NCBI RefSeq assembly: GCF_004357985.1
Contig: NZ_SMTF01000004.1
Coordinates: 172,757 to 236,756 of the forward strand
DNA: 64,000 nt
Origin: Luteimonas aestuarii
Lineage (GTDB): Bacteria; Pseudomonadota; Gammaproteobacteria; Xanthomonadales; Xanthomonadaceae
Reading direction: 5' to 3'
Both the position numbers and the translations under genes were made by a program. Positions 42,144 to 53,957 of this stretch are shown in pieces; the first letter of the stretch is position 1, and each line of letters starts with the position of its first letter. The notes beneath the pieces were generated by a model. It did no database searches and had not been told where the DNA came from. It saw only the letters and a list, made by a program, of their open reading frames with translations.

Positions 42144-43349
42144 TCAGCCCAGTTCCGAGAAGAACTCGCGGATGCGTTCCATGCCCGGCGCCAGCTGCGC
42201 GGTCGGGCAGGTGTAGCTGATCCGCAGCGCACGCGGCTCGCCGAACGCCGAGCCTGGCACGCAGGCCACGCCCTTGGCGTCGAGCAACGCATTGCACAGG
42301 TCCACGTCGTTGGCGATCTTCGCGCCGGTGGGTCCATGCGTCTTGCCGAAGGCCACGCTGATGTCGGGGAACACGTAGAACGCGCCCTGCGGCTTCGGGC
42401 AGACCACGCCCGGGATCTGCGCCAGCACCGCCATCACCTGGTCGCGCTTGGCCTGGAACTCGGCGTTCTTCTGCTCGGGCACGTCCTGCGGGCCGGTCAG
42501 CGCGGCGACCGCGGCCGCGGTGGTCACTTCGGGGATGTTGGTGATGTGGTTGGAGTTGAGCGTGGTGACCGCCTTGGCCACTGCCTCCGGGCCGGCCATG
42601 AAGCCCACGCGCCAGCCCGGCATGCCGTAGGTCTTCGACAGCGAGTCGACGAAGATCACGCGGTCGCGCAACTCGGGGCGCGCGTGCAGGAAGTTGTGGT
42701 AACCGACGCCATCGAACACCATGCGGTTGTAAATGTCGTCGGTGATGATCCACGTGTCCGGGTGCTTCGCGACCACGTCGGCCAGCGCGGCGATCTCGTC
42801 CTTGGTGTACACCATGCCCGTCGGGTTGGACGGGTTGTTGAACAGGAACACCTTGGGCTTCTTCGCCAGCGCGGCGTCGAGCTGCTCGGGCGTGAGCTTG
42901 TAGTCCTGTTCGGGCGGGCACGGCAGCAACTGGATGTCGGCGTCGAGGATTTCGCCGATGTCGATGTAGCTGGTCCAGTACGGCGTGGCGAACGCGAAGC
43001 CGTCGCCTTCGTCCAGCAGCGCCTCGCACAGGTTGTAGATCACGTGCTTGGCGCCGATGCCGCTGGCGCAGTTGGCACGGGCGTACCCGGTCAGGCCGAT
43101 GCCTTCCACGTGCTTGAGGAAGGCATCGAGCATCGCGTCGGCGCCGCGGTTGCTGCCGTACTGCCCGGAGTCCTTGTCCAGCGCAGCGCGTGCCGCTTCG
43201 TACACATGCGCGCCCGGCAGGAAGTTCGGCACGCCGATCGAGAAGCTGATGATGTCGCGGCCCTCGGCCTTGAGCTGCTTCGCCTTTTCGGCGACGAGCA
43301 TGATGGCGCTGGGCTTGGCACGGCCCATGCGGCGGGCGAGTTGCGGCAT
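42144..43349 (-). CDS. Class I aminotransferase (aspartate aminotransferase-like)
   Basis: A 401-residue PLP enzyme that moves amino groups between amino acids and 2-oxo acids. SFSIGVPNFLPGAHVYEA, NNPSNPTGMVYTKDE, ITDDIYNRMVF (Asp-Tyr) and VDSLSKTYGMPGWRVGFM (PLP lysine) are fold type I signatures; RISYTCP near the end holds the carboxylate-binding Arg. It resembles AspC-like enzymes of bacteria, but FSIGVPNF differs from the common SIGEPDF, so the substrate is unsure. The glutaredoxin follows. Confidence 0.9.
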   Translation of the reverse strand: MPQLARRMGRAKPSAIMLVAEKAKQLKAEGRDIISFSIGVPNFLPGAHVYEAARAALDKDSGQYGSNRGADAMLDAFLKHVEGIGLTGYARANCASGIGAKHVIYNLCEALLDEGDGFAFATPYWTSYIDIGEILDADIQLLPCPPEQDYKLTPEQLDAALAKKPKVFLFNNPSNPTGMVYTKDEIAALADVVAKHPDTWIITDDIYNRMVFDGVGYHNFLHARPELRDRVIFVDSLSKTYGMPGWRVGFMAGPEAVAKAVTTLNSNHITNIPEVTTAAAVAALTGPQDVPEQKNAEFQAKRDQVMAVLAQIPGVVCPKPQGAFYVFPDISVAFGKTHGPTGAKIANDVDLCNALLDAKGVACVPGSAFGEPRALRISYTCPTAQLAPGMERIREFFSELG

Positions 43350-43467
43350 CGCGGAACCTCTCGTGGCGGCGTGTGGGGGTCCGGCGCAGGGCCGGAAAAG
43401 AGCGGCGATTTTAACACAGCGCCGGTGCGCGGCCGGGCGTCCCGGCCGCGCACGCCAGGGGCGCCAA

Positions 43468-43962
43468 TCAGGCCGCGAGGATGCGGTTCCACTCCGCGAC
43501 GCGGTCGGCCTTCGCCGCAAGGGCGGCGTCGGCATCACCCTCGATGCGCACCGAATTGATCGCATCGCCCTGCTGCACGGCATCCACCGCATCCAGGCCT
43601 TCCACCACCTTGCCGAACACGGTGTGCTTGCCGTCCAGCCAGTCGGTCTTGATGTGGGTGATGAAGAACTGGCTGCCGTTGGTGTTGGGCCCGGCATTGG
43701 CCATCGACAGCACGCCGCGGTCGTGCTTGACGCCATTGCTGGTCTCGTCCTCGAAGCGGTAGCCCGGGCCACCGCGGCCGGAGCCCTCCGGGCAGCCGCC
43801 CTGGATCATGAAGTCGGCGATCACGCGATGGAACGCCAGCCCGTCGTAGAAGCCATGGCGGGCCAGGTTGACGAAGTTGGCCACCGTCAGCGGCGCCTTG
43901 TCGGCGAACAGCTCGACCTTGATGGGGCCGCGGGTGGTATCGAAAGTGGCGAACAGGCTCAT
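43468..43962 (-). CDS. ppiB: Peptidyl-prolyl cis-trans isomerase, cyclophilin type
   Basis: Speeds up proline isomerisation in folding proteins. The 164-residue protein is a single cyclophilin domain with no signal peptide, so cytoplasmic like Ppi[31 protein letters not shown] (catalytic Arg in FHRVI), [18 protein letters not shown] and [10 protein letters not shown] match. The 118 bases between it and the aminotransferase show no special feature. It is divergent from typA. Confidence 0.93.
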   Translation of the reverse strand: MSLFATFDTTRGPIKVELFADKAPLTVANFVNLARHGFYDGLAFHRVIADFMIQGGCPEGSGRGGPGYRFEDETSNGVKHDRGVLSMANAGPNTNGSQFFITHIKTDWLDGKHTVFGKVVEGLDAVDAVQQGDAINSVRIEGDADAALAAKADRVAEWNRILAA

Positions 43963-44003
43963 GCGATTCAGCTCCAGGTGCCCGGATGGGCCGGTAGACC
44001 GGC

Positions 44004-44009
44004 TATAAT
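44004..44009. promoter_or_regulatory. TATAAT element, possible -10 of typA
   Basis: TATAAT is a perfect -10 hexamer in GC-rich DNA, 75 bases before the typA start codon. No good -35 is seen at 16-18 bases upstream. As TATAATA reads TATTATA on the other strand, it might also serve ppiB (start 43962). Confidence 0.35.
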
Positions 44010-44083
44010 AGCGGGCTTCCCTTCCGGCTTCCCCGCGCCCTGCCCCTCCGGCACCGGGTGCGGCCTCCACGAGCCCCGTGCAC

Positions 44084-45913
44084 ATGTCCATCGAACGCCT
44101 CCGCAACATCGCCATCGTCGCCCACGTCGACCATGGCAAGACCACCCTCGTCGATTGCCTGCTGAAGCAGTCCGGCACCCTGAACGAGCGCACCGTCCTC
44201 GCCGAGCGCGTGATGGACAGCAACGACCAGGAAAAGGAGCGCGGCATCACCATCCTGGCCAAGAACACCGCCATCACCTGGCAAGGCAACCGCATCAACA
44301 TCGTCGATACCCCCGGCCACGCCGACTTCGGCGGCGAGGTGGAGCGCGTGCTGTCGATGGTGGATACGGTGCTGATCCTGGTGGACGCGATGGACGGCCC
44401 GATGCCGCAGACGCGCTTCGTGACCCAGAAGGCGTTCGCGATGGGCTTCAGGCCGATCGTGGTGGTGAACAAGATCGACCGTCCCGGCGCGCGTCCGGAA
44501 TGGGTGGTCGAGCAGGTCTGGGACCTGTTCGACCGCCTCGGCGCCACGCCGGAGCAGATGGACTTCCCGATCGTGTACACATCCGCGATCAACGGTTATG
44601 CCTCGCTTGACGAGAACGTGCGCGACGGCGACATGACCCCGCTGTACGAAGCGATCATGCAGCACGCGCCCAAGCCCGAGGTGGACCCCGACGGTCCGTT
44701 CCAGATGCGCATCAGCCAGCTGGACTACAACAGCTTCGTCGGCGTGATCGGCATCGGCCGCATCCAGCGCGGCACGCTGAAGAAGAACATGCCGGTCGCG
44801 GTGATCGACCGCGAGGGCAAGAAGCGCCAGGGCAAGGTGCTGCAGGTGCTGGGCTTCATGGGCCTGGAGCGCATCGAGCAGGACAGCGCGGAAGCCGGCG
44901 ACATCGTCGCCATCTCCGGCATCCAGGAACTCACCATCTCCGACACCGTGTGCGCGCTGGACACACCCGAGGCGCTGCCGGCGCTGACCGTCGACGAGCC
45001 CACCATCTCGATGACCTTCCAGGTCAACAACTCGCCGTTCGCCGGCAACAAGGACCTGTCGGGCGGCAAGTTCCTGACCAGCCGCCAGATCAAGGACCGG
45101 CTGGAGCGCGAAACCGTGCACAACGTCGCGCTGAAGGTCGAACAGCTGGAGGACGCCGACAAGTTCCTGGTCTCCGGCCGCGGCGAGCTCCACCTGTCGG
45201 TGCTGATCGAGAACATGCGCCGCGAGGGCTTCGAACTGGCGGTATCGCGACCGGAAGTGATCATCAAGGAGATCGACGGCCAGCTGATGGAGCCGATCGA
45301 ACAACTCGTCGTCGACGTCGAGGAAGTGCACCAGGGCGGCGTGATGGAGAAGCTGGGCATCCGCAAGGGCCAGCTCAAGAACATGGAGCCCGACGGCAAG
45401 GGTCGCGTGCGCCTGGATTACATGATCCCGGCGCGGGGCCTGATCGGCTTCCAGAACGAATTCAAGACGCTGACCCAGGGTTCGGGCCTGCTGTTCCACG
45501 TGTTCGACCACTACGGCCCGAAGGAACAGGGCGCCATCGCCAAGCGCCAGAACGGTGTGATGATCGCCAATGCGCCTGGCGCCACGCCGGCGTACTCGCT
45601 GGGCCCGCTGCAGGAGCGCGGCAAGCTGTTCGCCGCCGAAGGCGACAATGTGTACGAAGGCCAGCTGGTCGGCATCCACTCCAAGGACAACGACCTGACC
45701 GTCAACGCGATCAAGACCAAGCCGCTGACCAACATGCGTGCGTCGGGCAAGGATGACGCCATCGCGCTGACCCCGGCGATCAAGTTCTCGCTGGAGCAGG
45801 CGCTGGACTTCATCGACGACGACGAGCTGGTCGAAATCACGCCGAAGGAAATCCGGCTGCGCAAGAAGCTGCTGACCGAAAGCGATCGCAAGCGCGCCAG
45901 CCGCGCGGCCTGA
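44084..45913 (+). CDS. typA: GTP-binding ribosome factor TypA/BipA
   Basis: A translational GTPase of 609 residues that binds the ribosome and helps 50S assembly and stress growth. The G domain has [12 protein letters not shown] (residues 13-24), RGITILAKN (switch I), [20 protein letters not shown] (G3) and [11 protein letters not shown] (G4). EF-G-like domains and the TypA-specific C-terminal part ([18 protein letters not shown]) follow. ATG 44084 fits the normal start [11 protein letters not shown]. Confidence 0.97.
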   Translation: MSIERLRNIAIVAHVDHGKTTLVDCLLKQSGTLNERTVLAERVMDSNDQEKERGITILAKNTAITWQGNRINIVDTPGHADFGGEVERVLSMVDTVLILVDAMDGPMPQTRFVTQKAFAMGFRPIVVVNKIDRPGARPEWVVEQVWDLFDRLGATPEQMDFPIVYTSAINGYASLDENVRDGDMTPLYEAIMQHAPKPEVDPDGPFQMRISQLDYNSFVGVIGIGRIQRGTLKKNMPVAVIDREGKKRQGKVLQVLGFMGLERIEQDSAEAGDIVAISGIQELTISDTVCALDTPEALPALTVDEPTISMTFQVNNSPFAGNKDLSGGKFLTSRQIKDRLERETVHNVALKVEQLEDADKFLVSGRGELHLSVLIENMRREGFELAVSRPEVIIKEIDGQLMEPIEQLVVDVEEVHQGGVMEKLGIRKGQLKNMEPDGKGRVRLDYMIPARGLIGFQNEFKTLTQGSGLLFHVFDHYGPKEQGAIAKRQNGVMIANAPGATPAYSLGPLQERGKLFAAEGDNVYEGQLVGIHSKDNDLTVNAIKTKPLTNMRASGKDDAIALTPAIKFSLEQALDFIDDDELVEITPKEIRLRKKLLTESDRKRASRAA

Positions 45914-45942
45914 TCCCACCCCACCGATCGGGGTTGCAGGAC

Positions 45943-46401
45943 ATGGCCACGACGGTCGTCAATGATGGCGCGCGCAGCATCCGCGCCATCGCGCTGTTCG
46001 AGGCCGCAAAAGGGCTGCTCGCCCTGGCTGCCGCCACGGCACTCGCCATCGTCGGCCCGGCGTCGCTGCGGGCATCGGTTGGCAATGCGATGGCGGCACT
46101 GCATGTGATGGATGCCGACGGCGCACGCCCGTCCCTGCTGGACCGGATCACCACGGAGACCGTGGACGTCGCCATCCTGGTCATCGTGCTCTATGGGCTG
46201 ATGCGACTGGTCGAGGCCTGGGGACTTTGGCACCACCGGGTGTGGGCCTCATGGCTGGGCTGCCTTGGCGCAGCGGCCTACATCCCGTTCGAACTGTATG
46301 CGTTGTGGCGCCACCCCGACTGGCTGACCTGGGGCGTGCTGCTGCTGAACCTGCTGATCGTCGCCATCCTGGCGCGCGACATCGCACGGCGCAGACGGTA
46401 A
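45943..46401 (+). CDS. DUF2127 membrane protein
   Basis: A 152-residue inner-membrane protein with four likely helices, at about residues 15-40, 69-87, 98-112 and 122-140. SIRAIALFEAAKGLLALAAATAL at the start, LYGLMRLVEAWGLW and AAYIPFELYALWRHPDWL match the DUF2127 family, whose function is unknown. It follows typA by 29 bases on the same strand and may be cotranscribed. ATG 45943 chosen; a TTG lies three codons earlier. Confidence 0.83.
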   Translation: MATTVVNDGARSIRAIALFEAAKGLLALAAATALAIVGPASLRASVGNAMAALHVMDADGARPSLLDRITTETVDVAILVIVLYGLMRLVEAWGLWHHRVWASWLGCLGAAAYIPFELYALWRHPDWLTWGVLLLNLLIVAILARDIARRRR

Positions 46402-46892
46402 CGGCTCCGAAGCCATCACTCCGGCGCAAGCCGGGACCTAGTGCCTCTTCCGTCACAACAAGCGAAAGACGCCGGGTCCCGGCTTTCGCCGGGATGACGG
46501 CTGTTGGACAGTGGGTCTACGTAGAGCAGCAACGCTACTGGAAGACCCGGAGGGCGGCAGGCAGGACGCCAGCCGTTTTTCGACAGGACATGGATATCCT
46601 GTCGAAAAATCCCGTCGAGACAGACTCGACCGGTGAGCTCCGTCGGGGAAAGGCATTTCTTTGGTTACTTTCTTGACCGGCTTCGCCGTTCGCTTCGCAG
46701 CGTGCCAGCAAAGAAAGTAACCCGCCCTTCAGGGCGGAACGCTCTTGCCCTAAAACGGCTTCGCCATTCGAAAAGTGAAAAGTGACCCACCGAAAGGCGG
46801 AAGCCTTTGGTATGGCGCGGATCGAGAGTCCGTTCCGAACCAGGGGGCGCAAACCGGAATGACGGTGCGTAGGCAGCCTAACCAGAACCGCT
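46402..46892. repeat. Repeat-rich spacer between typA-DUF2127 and the DAHP synthase gene
   Basis: No gene is seen in 490 bases. It contains several palindromes: 46418-46500, two copies in opposite order of a CCGGCGCAAGCCGGGA-type hairpin of the kind found near position 891; 46576-46588 against 46597-46609, a 13-base inverted repeat TTTTTCGACAGGA with an 8-base loop; and 46663-46674 against 46711-46722, GGTTACTTTCTT / AAGAAAGTAACC, spaced by 36 bases. The flanking genes converge here, so the hairpins may also end transcription. Confidence 0.7.
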
Positions 46893-48287
<1,395 letters not shown>

Positions 48288-48359
48288 CGTGTTGCCATCA
48301 TGTTTGCCGGGCCATGATGACAGGTTGTTGCGTCGCGTCAATTTCGGCTGCAACGATCC

Positions 48360-48866
48360 TCAGCGGCGCTTGCCGAAACCCGCCAGCAGTGCCCACGCCC
48401 CCAGCAGGATGAACCACACCAGGCTCCACGCCGGCATCGACAGGCCAAGGAACGTCCAGTCGACAAGGCCGCAATCGCCGGTGCCTGTGAGTACCTTGCG
48501 GATCAGGTCGGGCGTGCCCATCGTTTCGCGCAGGAACGACAGCGGCGCGCCACAGGACGGGATATCCGGCGGGAACAGCTGGATCCAGACGTGGCGCGCG
48601 GCGATGCCCATGCCGACTGCGGCTGCAATGAAGGCCAGCACGCCCCAGGTGCCACGCCCACCGCGGCCCGACGGTGCGAAGACGCCACCGACCAGGAACA
48701 CGACGCCCAGCGCCACGAATGCGATGCGCTGGAAGATGCACAGCGGGCATGGCTCCAGCCCCCACTGCAGCTGCGAATAGATGGCAAAGCCGACCAGCGC
48801 GAAGCAGGTCGCGGCGCCCGCGAGGAAGCGGCTACGGAAGGACCAGCGCAAGGGATTCATCGGCAT
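48360..48866 (-). CDS. dsbB: Disulfide bond formation protein B
   Basis: Reoxidises periplasmic DsbA and passes electrons to quinone. The 168-residue protein has four membrane helices and the two periplasmic cysteine pairs: CPLC at residues 40-43, and Cys105 (PSCGAP) with Cys132 (GDCG). QRIAF after the first pair includes the conserved Arg near the quinone site. It starts at ATG 48866 (a second ATG is 48860). It sits on the same strand as the DAHP synthase, 72 bases upstream. Confidence 0.94.
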   Translation of the reverse strand: MPMNPLRWSFRSRFLAGAATCFALVGFAIYSQLQWGLEPCPLCIFQRIAFVALGVVFLVGGVFAPSGRGGRGTWGVLAFIAAAVGMGIAARHVWIQLFPPDIPSCGAPLSFLRETMGTPDLIRKVLTGTGDCGLVDWTFLGLSMPAWSLVWFILLGAWALLAGFGKRR

Positions 48867-48910
48867 CGACGTGGCGGGACATCCGTGGATTATCCCGCGT
48901 CGTCGCCACA

Positions 48911-48938
48911 AACAGAAACCCCGGCCATCGGCCGGGGT
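48911..48938 (-). terminator. Terminator of the alpha operon (after rplQ)
   Basis: Stem ACCCCGGCC / GGCCGGGGT with loop of three bases, 47 bases after the rplQ stop codon. On the minus strand it is followed by TTTCTGTTTG. It marks the end of the whole ribosomal protein run. Confidence 0.8.
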
Positions 48939-48984
48939 CTGCGTGCGTCGGGACGCCTGCGTGGAAGCAGGTGCGACGTCTGGA

Positions 48985-49359
48985 TTACTCGGCGGCCGCC
49001 TGCGGGCGATCGACCAGTTCGACATACGCCATCGGCGCGTTGTCGCCATTGCGGAAGCCGCACTTGAGGATGCGCAGGTAGCCACCCGGGCGCGCCTGGT
49101 AGCGCGGGCCGATCGTGGTGAACAGCGTGCCAACGGCTTCCTTGTCACGCAGGCGCGAGAAGGCGAGGCGGCGGTTGGCGACGCTGTCGACCTTGGCCAG
49201 TGTGATCAGAGGCTCGGCGACACGGCGCAGTTCCTTGGCCTTCGGCAGCGTGGTCTTGATCAGCTCGTGCTTGATCAGCGACGCGGCCATGTTGGTGAAC
49301 ATCGCCTGGCGATGGGCGCTGGTGCGGCTGAATTTGCGGCCGGCTTTCTGGTGGCGCAT
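48985..49359 (-). CDS. rplQ: 50S ribosomal protein bL17
   Basis: A large-subunit protein near the peptide exit tunnel. The 124 residues start [24 protein letters not shown], the bL17 signature, and the length is close to that of E. coli (127). It is the last gene of the alpha operon (rpsM, rpsK, rpsD, rpoA, rplQ). An unusual 296-base spacer separates it from rpoA. Confidence 0.98.
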   Translation of the reverse strand: MRHQKAGRKFSRTSAHRQAMFTNMAASLIKHELIKTTLPKAKELRRVAEPLITLAKVDSVANRRLAFSRLRDKEAVGTLFTTIGPRYQARPGGYLRILKCGFRNGDNAPMAYVELVDRPQAAAE

Positions 49360-49655
49360 GGTCTTGGTTCCTGATGTTGAATGATGTGGCGGCTGTGGTT
49401 CGCTGTCGCCTTCCCGGCGTGTGCCCTTCGATCAAGGGCGGTCGGACTGCGCTGGCCCTGTCCGGCCCATTCCCTGGGCCGGGGATGCCGCGGACCTTCA
49501 GGTCCGTCGGCGTGTGTTGCTGACTGCTGAAGCTGTGCTGCAAGGCTTGTCGCTGCCATCCATGGCGAAACAGCTCGGGCTCCGGAAAGCCCTGCCCGGT
49601 CATCCTGCCCGGGCGTTCGGCAGCGCGCGAGCCAATGGCTCGCAGCCGCGCTACC
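49360..49655. other. Spacer between rpoA and rplQ with hairpins
   Basis: In most relatives this gap is far shorter. No gene is seen. GCGAGCC / GGCTCGC (49627-49643) forms a stem 13 bases after the rpoA stop, but no U-tract follows, so it looks more like an RNA-stability element than a terminator. Confidence 0.4.
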
Positions 49656-50654
49656 TCACCCAAGCATGCCGTGGTTGGAGACACCGGCCGGCGGCCAGTT
49701 TTCCAGCTTCATGCCCAGTGCCAGGCCGCGCTGCGCGAGGACTTCCTTGATCTCGGTTAGCGACTTCTTGCCGAGGTTCGGGGTCTTCAGCAGCTCGACT
49801 TCGGTCTTCTGGATCAGGTCGCCGATGTAGTAGATGCTCTCGGCCTTGAGGCAGTTGGCCGAACGCACGGTCAGCTCGAGGTCGTCGATCGGACGCAGCA
49901 GGATCGGGTCGACGCCCGGGGCCTGCGCCTTCTGGCCACCACGCTCGCGGTGGGTGAAGTCGCCGAACACCGACAGCTGTTCGGTGAGGATGTCGGCGGC
50001 GGTGCGAACGGCTTCCTCGGCGTCGATGGTACCGTTGGTCTCGATGTCGAGCACCAGCTTGTCGAGGTCTGTACGCTGCTCGACGCGGGCGGCCTCGACG
50101 TCGTACGCCACGCGGCGCACCGGCGAGAACGACGCGTCCAGCATCAGCCGGCCGATCGCGCGGTTTTCCTCATCGGGACGACGACGGGCGGCGGCCGGCT
50201 GGTAGCCGAAACCGCGCTCGATCTTCAGGCGCATGTTGATCGCCATGTCCTTGGTGAGGTTGCAGATCACATGGTCGCCGTTGAGGATCTCGACGTTGTG
50301 GTCGGTCTTGATGTCGGCGGCGGTGACGACGCCCGGGCCCTGCTTGCTCAGGCTGAGCGTCGAGTTGTCGCCCGTGCCCATGCGGATGGCGACGTCCTTG
50401 AGGTTGAGCAGCACCTCGAGCACGTCTTCCTGCAGGCCTTCGATGGTGCTGTACTCGTGCAGCACGCCGTCGATCTCGACCTCGGTGATCGCGAAACCCG
50501 GGATCGACGACAGCAGCACGCGGCGCAGCGCGTTGCCGAGGGTGTGGCCATAGCCGCGCTCGAGCGGCTCGATCACGACCTTGGCACGGTTGCCGGCGAG
50601 GCGTTCGATCTGGGGGCCGCGGGGGCGCAGGACTTGGTTGGCGGTAACGGTCAT
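49656..50654 (-). CDS. rpoA: RNA polymerase alpha subunit
   Basis: The 332-residue alpha subunit assembles RNA polymerase through its N-terminal domain (residues about 1-230; [17 protein letters not shown]) and contacts UP elements and regulators through the C-terminal domain (about 245-320; [58 protein letters not shown]). Length fits E. coli (329). It is the fourth gene of the alpha operon. Confidence 0.98.
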   Translation of the reverse strand: MTVTANQVLRPRGPQIERLAGNRAKVVIEPLERGYGHTLGNALRRVLLSSIPGFAITEVEIDGVLHEYSTIEGLQEDVLEVLLNLKDVAIRMGTGDNSTLSLSKQGPGVVTAADIKTDHNVEILNGDHVICNLTKDMAINMRLKIERGFGYQPAAARRRPDEENRAIGRLMLDASFSPVRRVAYDVEAARVEQRTDLDKLVLDIETNGTIDAEEAVRTAADILTEQLSVFGDFTHRERGGQKAQAPGVDPILLRPIDDLELTVRSANCLKAESIYYIGDLIQKTEVELLKTPNLGKKSLTEIKEVLAQRGLALGMKLENWPPAGVSNHGMLG

Positions 50655-50809
50655 GGTTCGTTGCTTCTCCTGCTGGTCCGCCGCGCCCGTCGACGCGGCG
50701 GCTCTGGGCGCTTGGAGCCCCTTGTCGCCAAGGGGTGGCCCGCGGGGTGGCGCGGGCCGTGGATGGGGGTGTCCTGGGTGTTGCCGGAACCTCGAAGCCG
50801 CCGTCAGGC

Positions 50810-51439
50810 CTACTTCGAGTACAGCTCGACGATCAGCGCTTCGTTGATGTCGGCCGGCAGGTCACCGCGGTCGGGGACCGCCTTGAACACGCCGCTGAAC
50901 TTCTTCTGGTCGACTTCGACCCACGACGGGGTCAGGTCCATCGTCTGCGCGACGTTCAACGACTCCTGCACGCGGAGCTGCTTCTGCGCCTTCTCGGACA
51001 AGGCGATGGCATCGCCTGCCTTGACCTGGTAGGACGGCAGGTTGACCGGCTTGCCGTTGACGGTGACGCCGCGGTGCGAGACCAGCTGGCGGGCCGACGG
51101 ACGCGTCACCGCGAAACCCATGCGGTAGACCACGTTGTCCAGGCGCGTCTCGAGGAGCTGCAGCAGGTTTTCACCCGTGTTGCCCTTCTTGTTGGACGCC
51201 TTCTTGTAGTAGTTGCGGAACTGGCGCTCCAGCAGGCCGTAGATACGCTTGACCTTCTGCTTCTCGCGCAGCTGGGTGGCGTAGTCGGACAGCTTGCCGC
51301 GACGCACGTTGGGGCCGTGCTGGCCGGGCTTCTGCTCCAGCTTGCACTTGGAATCGAGCGCACGGGCCGGGGACTTGAGCGACAGGTCGGCGCCTTCGCG
51401 GCGCGCGAGCTTGCAGGTGGGACCGATATAACGAGCCAT
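50810..51439 (-). CDS. rpsD: 30S ribosomal protein uS4
   Basis: A primary 16S rRNA binder of 209 residues that starts assembly of the 30S body; in E. coli it also represses the alpha operon. [28 protein letters not shown] and the S4 domain [29 protein letters not shown] are characteristic. It follows rpsK by 21 bases and is separated from rpoA by 155 bases. Confidence 0.98.
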   Translation of the reverse strand: MARYIGPTCKLARREGADLSLKSPARALDSKCKLEQKPGQHGPNVRRGKLSDYATQLREKQKVKRIYGLLERQFRNYYKKASNKKGNTGENLLQLLETRLDNVVYRMGFAVTRPSARQLVSHRGVTVNGKPVNLPSYQVKAGDAIALSEKAQKQLRVQESLNVAQTMDLTPSWVEVDQKKFSGVFKAVPDRGDLPADINEALIVELYSK

Positions 51440-51460
51440 TGTTCTTCTGCTCCTGTGCGC

Positions 51461-51850
51461 TTAGACGCGGCGCTTCTTCGGCGGACGGCACCCGTTGTGC
51501 GGGATGGGCGTCACGTCGATGATGTTGGTGATCTTGTAGCCGACGTTGTTCAACGAACGCACGGCCGACTCGCGGCCCGGACCCGGACCCTTGATGCGGA
51601 CTTCCAGCGATTTCACGCCGTAGTCCAGCGCGGCCTTGCCGGCCTTCTCGGCGGCGACCTGGGCGGCGAACGGGGTGGACTTGCGCGAACCGCGGAAGCC
51701 CGCGCCGCCCGAAGTCGCCCACGACAGCGCATTGCCCTGGCGGTCGGTGATGGTGACGATGGTGTTGTTGAACGAAGCGTGGACATGCGCGATGCCGTCG
51801 GTGACGACGCGCTTGATCTTCTTCTTTTGCTTGGCTGCTGGCTTGGCCAT
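51461..51850 (-). CDS. rpsK: 30S ribosomal protein uS11
   Basis: A platform protein of the 30S subunit at the mRNA exit. The 129 residues equal the E. coli length. [29 protein letters not shown] and the end [23 protein letters not shown] are invariant features. Spaced 15 bases from rpsM. Confidence 0.98.
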   Translation of the reverse strand: MAKPAAKQKKKIKRVVTDGIAHVHASFNNTIVTITDRQGNALSWATSGGAGFRGSRKSTPFAAQVAAEKAGKAALDYGVKSLEVRIKGPGPGRESAVRSLNNVGYKITNIIDVTPIPHNGCRPPKKRRV

Positions 51851-51865
51851 CTCGAATATCCTCGC

Positions 51866-52222
51866 TTACTTCCTGATGGCCTTGCGCGGACCCTTGCGGG
51901 TGCGTGCATTGGTCCGGGTGCGCTGGCCGCGCAGCGGCAGGCCGCGGCGGTGGCGCAGGCCGCGATACGAACCCAGGTCCATCAGGCGCTTGATCGCGAT
52001 GCCGATCTCGCGACGCAAGTCGCCCTCGACGATGAACTTGCCGACTTCCGAACGCAGGCGCTCGACTTCCGGCTCGGACAGGTCGCGGATCTTGGTCGAC
52101 GAATCGACGCCGGCCGCTTCGCAGACCTGCCTGGAACGGGTACGGCCAATGCCGTAGATGCTTTGAAGCCCGACCCAGACATGCTTCTGGGCAGGCAAAT
52201 TGACACCTGCAATACGCGCCAT
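51866..52222 (-). CDS. rpsM: 30S ribosomal protein uS13
   Basis: A 30S head protein that touches P-site tRNA and the 50S subunit. [30 protein letters not shown] marks the start; the tail [19 protein letters not shown] is the rRNA-binding C-terminus. At 118 residues it equals E. coli. It is the first gene of the alpha operon. rpmJ, which precedes it in E. coli, is absent. Confidence 0.98.
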   Translation of the reverse strand: MARIAGVNLPAQKHVWVGLQSIYGIGRTRSRQVCEAAGVDSSTKIRDLSEPEVERLRSEVGKFIVEGDLRREIGIAIKRLMDLGSYRGLRHRRGLPLRGQRTRTNARTRKGPRKAIRK

Positions 52223-52281
52223 GCGCGGATCTCCAACTGGTTGGTCGGCCGGAACGGGAATTCCGGCGGAGTGAACAAGAA

Positions 52282-52310
52282 ATTGTAACAGGGTCTCGTT
52301 TGGCTTGGAA
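52282..52310 (-). promoter_or_regulatory. Possible promoter of the alpha operon
   Basis: On the minus strand TACAAT (52287-52282, 5 of 6 matches to TATAAT) follows TTCCAA by 17 bases. It lies 60 bases before rpsM in the only AT-rich part of the 369-base secY-rpsM gap. The rest of that gap (to 52591) holds GC-rich sequence with no gene. Confidence 0.35.
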
Positions 52311-52591
52311 GCCAAGGGCGCAAGGCGCCTCTGGCCCGGCATGGGGAGTGTGCCCATGCTCCGGCGACGGGTCCGGGGCGGCAGTCGCGGTTTCCCGCCC
52401 TGCCCCGCGCGCTACTCTGGCGCGCGGATCACCCGGCCCACCCGTGCACGAGACCGCAGCACGAGTCGCCCATCAAAGGCCCAGGGCGTGTCGACCCCGG
52501 ACCGGCGCGGCCTCCGGCCGCCTGTTTCCGCCGGGCATCCTGCCCCGCGGTTGGCCGCCCCGGTCACCGGGACGGCCTCGATGACACCAGG

Positions 52592-53950
52592 TCAGCGGCC
52601 GGACAGTCCCGGGCGCGACCCTTTCAGGTTGGCCTTCTTGAGCAGGCTCTCGTACTGGTGCGACATCAGGTGCGCCTGGATCTGCGCGATGAAGTCCATC
52701 ACCACGATCACCACGATCAGCAGCGAGGTTCCGCCGAAGTAGAACGAGGTCCCCAGCTCGGTGCGCATGAATTCAGGCAGCAGGCATACCAGCACCAGGT
52801 AGGTGGCGCCGGCGGCGGTGAGCCGTGTCAGCACCCCGTCGACGTAATCCGCGGTGGCCTTGCCCGGACGGATGCCCGGGATCAGCGCGCCCGACTTCTT
52901 CAGGTTGTCGGCCGTTTCCTGCGAGTTGAACACCAGCGCGGTATAGAAGAACGCGAAACCGGCGATCAGCCCCGCATACAGGAGGATGTACAGCGGCTCG
53001 CCCGGCGAGAGGGCCTGCGCCAAGCGCTGCAGCCAGGGGGCCGAACCCGCCTGGCCGAACCAGGTGGAGGCCGTGGCCGGGAACATGATGATCGACGAGG
53101 CGAAAATCGCCGGGATCACGCCCGCCATGTTCAGCTTCAGCGGCAGGAACGAGGTCTGGTTCATGTACGCGTTGCGACCGCCCTGGCGGCGCGCGTAATT
53201 CACCGTGATCCGGCGCTGGCCGCGCTCGACGAACACCACGAAGAAGGTGAACACGACCACGATCAGTACGATCATGATGACCGCGATCGGGCTCATGTCG
53301 CCGTTGCGGGCGGCCTCGATGGTGCCCATGATCGCGCTGGGCAGGCCCGACACGATACCGGCGAAGATGATCAGCGACACACCGTTGCCGATGCCACGCT
53401 CGGTCACCTGCTCGCCCAGCCACACCAGGAACATCGTGCCCGCGGTGAGCGCCACGATGGCGGTCAGCACGAAACCCATGCCCGGCGCGTAGACCACCGG
53501 CACGCCGCTGCCGGCCGCCTGCGTCTGCAGCGCGATCGCGATGCCCGCGGACTGGAAGATCGCCAGCGGGATCGCCGCGACGCGCGACCACTGGGTGATG
53601 CGTCGCCGGCCCGACTCGCCTTCCTTCTGGATGGCCTTCAGGCTCGGCACCACCTGCACCAGCAGCTGGGTCACGATCGACGCCGAGATGTACGGGATGA
53701 CGTTCAGCGCGAACAGGCTGAAGCGCTCCAGCGCACCACCGGAGAACATGTTGAACATGTCCACGATGGTGCCCTGCTGCTGCTCCATCAGCTGCAGCAT
53801 CGCGTCCGGGTTGACCCCCGGGACCGGGATGAAGCAGCCGATGCGGTAGACCACCAGGGCGCCGAGCACGAACAGCAGGCGCTGGCGCAGTTCGGTGAAC
53901 TTGCCCAGCCCCGCGCCCAGACCGCCCATTGCACTCGCGCTACGCGCCAT
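52592..53950 (-). CDS. secY: Protein translocase subunit SecY
   Basis: The channel of the Sec system in the inner membrane, 452 residues with ten membrane helices. [34 protein letters not shown] (helix 1), [39 protein letters not shown] and [21 protein letters not shown] are typical. It is the last gene of the spc operon, 7 bases after rplO. It starts at ATG 53950; the frame continues upstream but not in SecY-like sequence. Confidence 0.97.
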   Translation of the reverse strand: MARSASAMGGLGAGLGKFTELRQRLLFVLGALVVYRIGCFIPVPGVNPDAMLQLMEQQQGTIVDMFNMFSGGALERFSLFALNVIPYISASIVTQLLVQVVPSLKAIQKEGESGRRRITQWSRVAAIPLAIFQSAGIAIALQTQAAGSGVPVVYAPGMGFVLTAIVALTAGTMFLVWLGEQVTERGIGNGVSLIIFAGIVSGLPSAIMGTIEAARNGDMSPIAVIMIVLIVVVFTFFVVFVERGQRRITVNYARRQGGRNAYMNQTSFLPLKLNMAGVIPAIFASSIIMFPATASTWFGQAGSAPWLQRLAQALSPGEPLYILLYAGLIAGFAFFYTALVFNSQETADNLKKSGALIPGIRPGKATADYVDGVLTRLTAAGATYLVLVCLLPEFMRTELGTSFYFGGTSLLIVVIVVMDFIAQIQAHLMSHQYESLLKKANLKGSRPGLSGR

Positions 53951-53957
53951 CCGGTGC

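Noticed and set aside
44003..45919. A minus-strand frame of over 600 codons opposite typA
   Set aside because: It is the shadow of an unmistakable TypA and has no domain of its own.
52223..52591. rpmJ (bL36) between secY and rpsM
   Set aside because: I looked for MKVRxSVK-type starts on the minus strand and found none.
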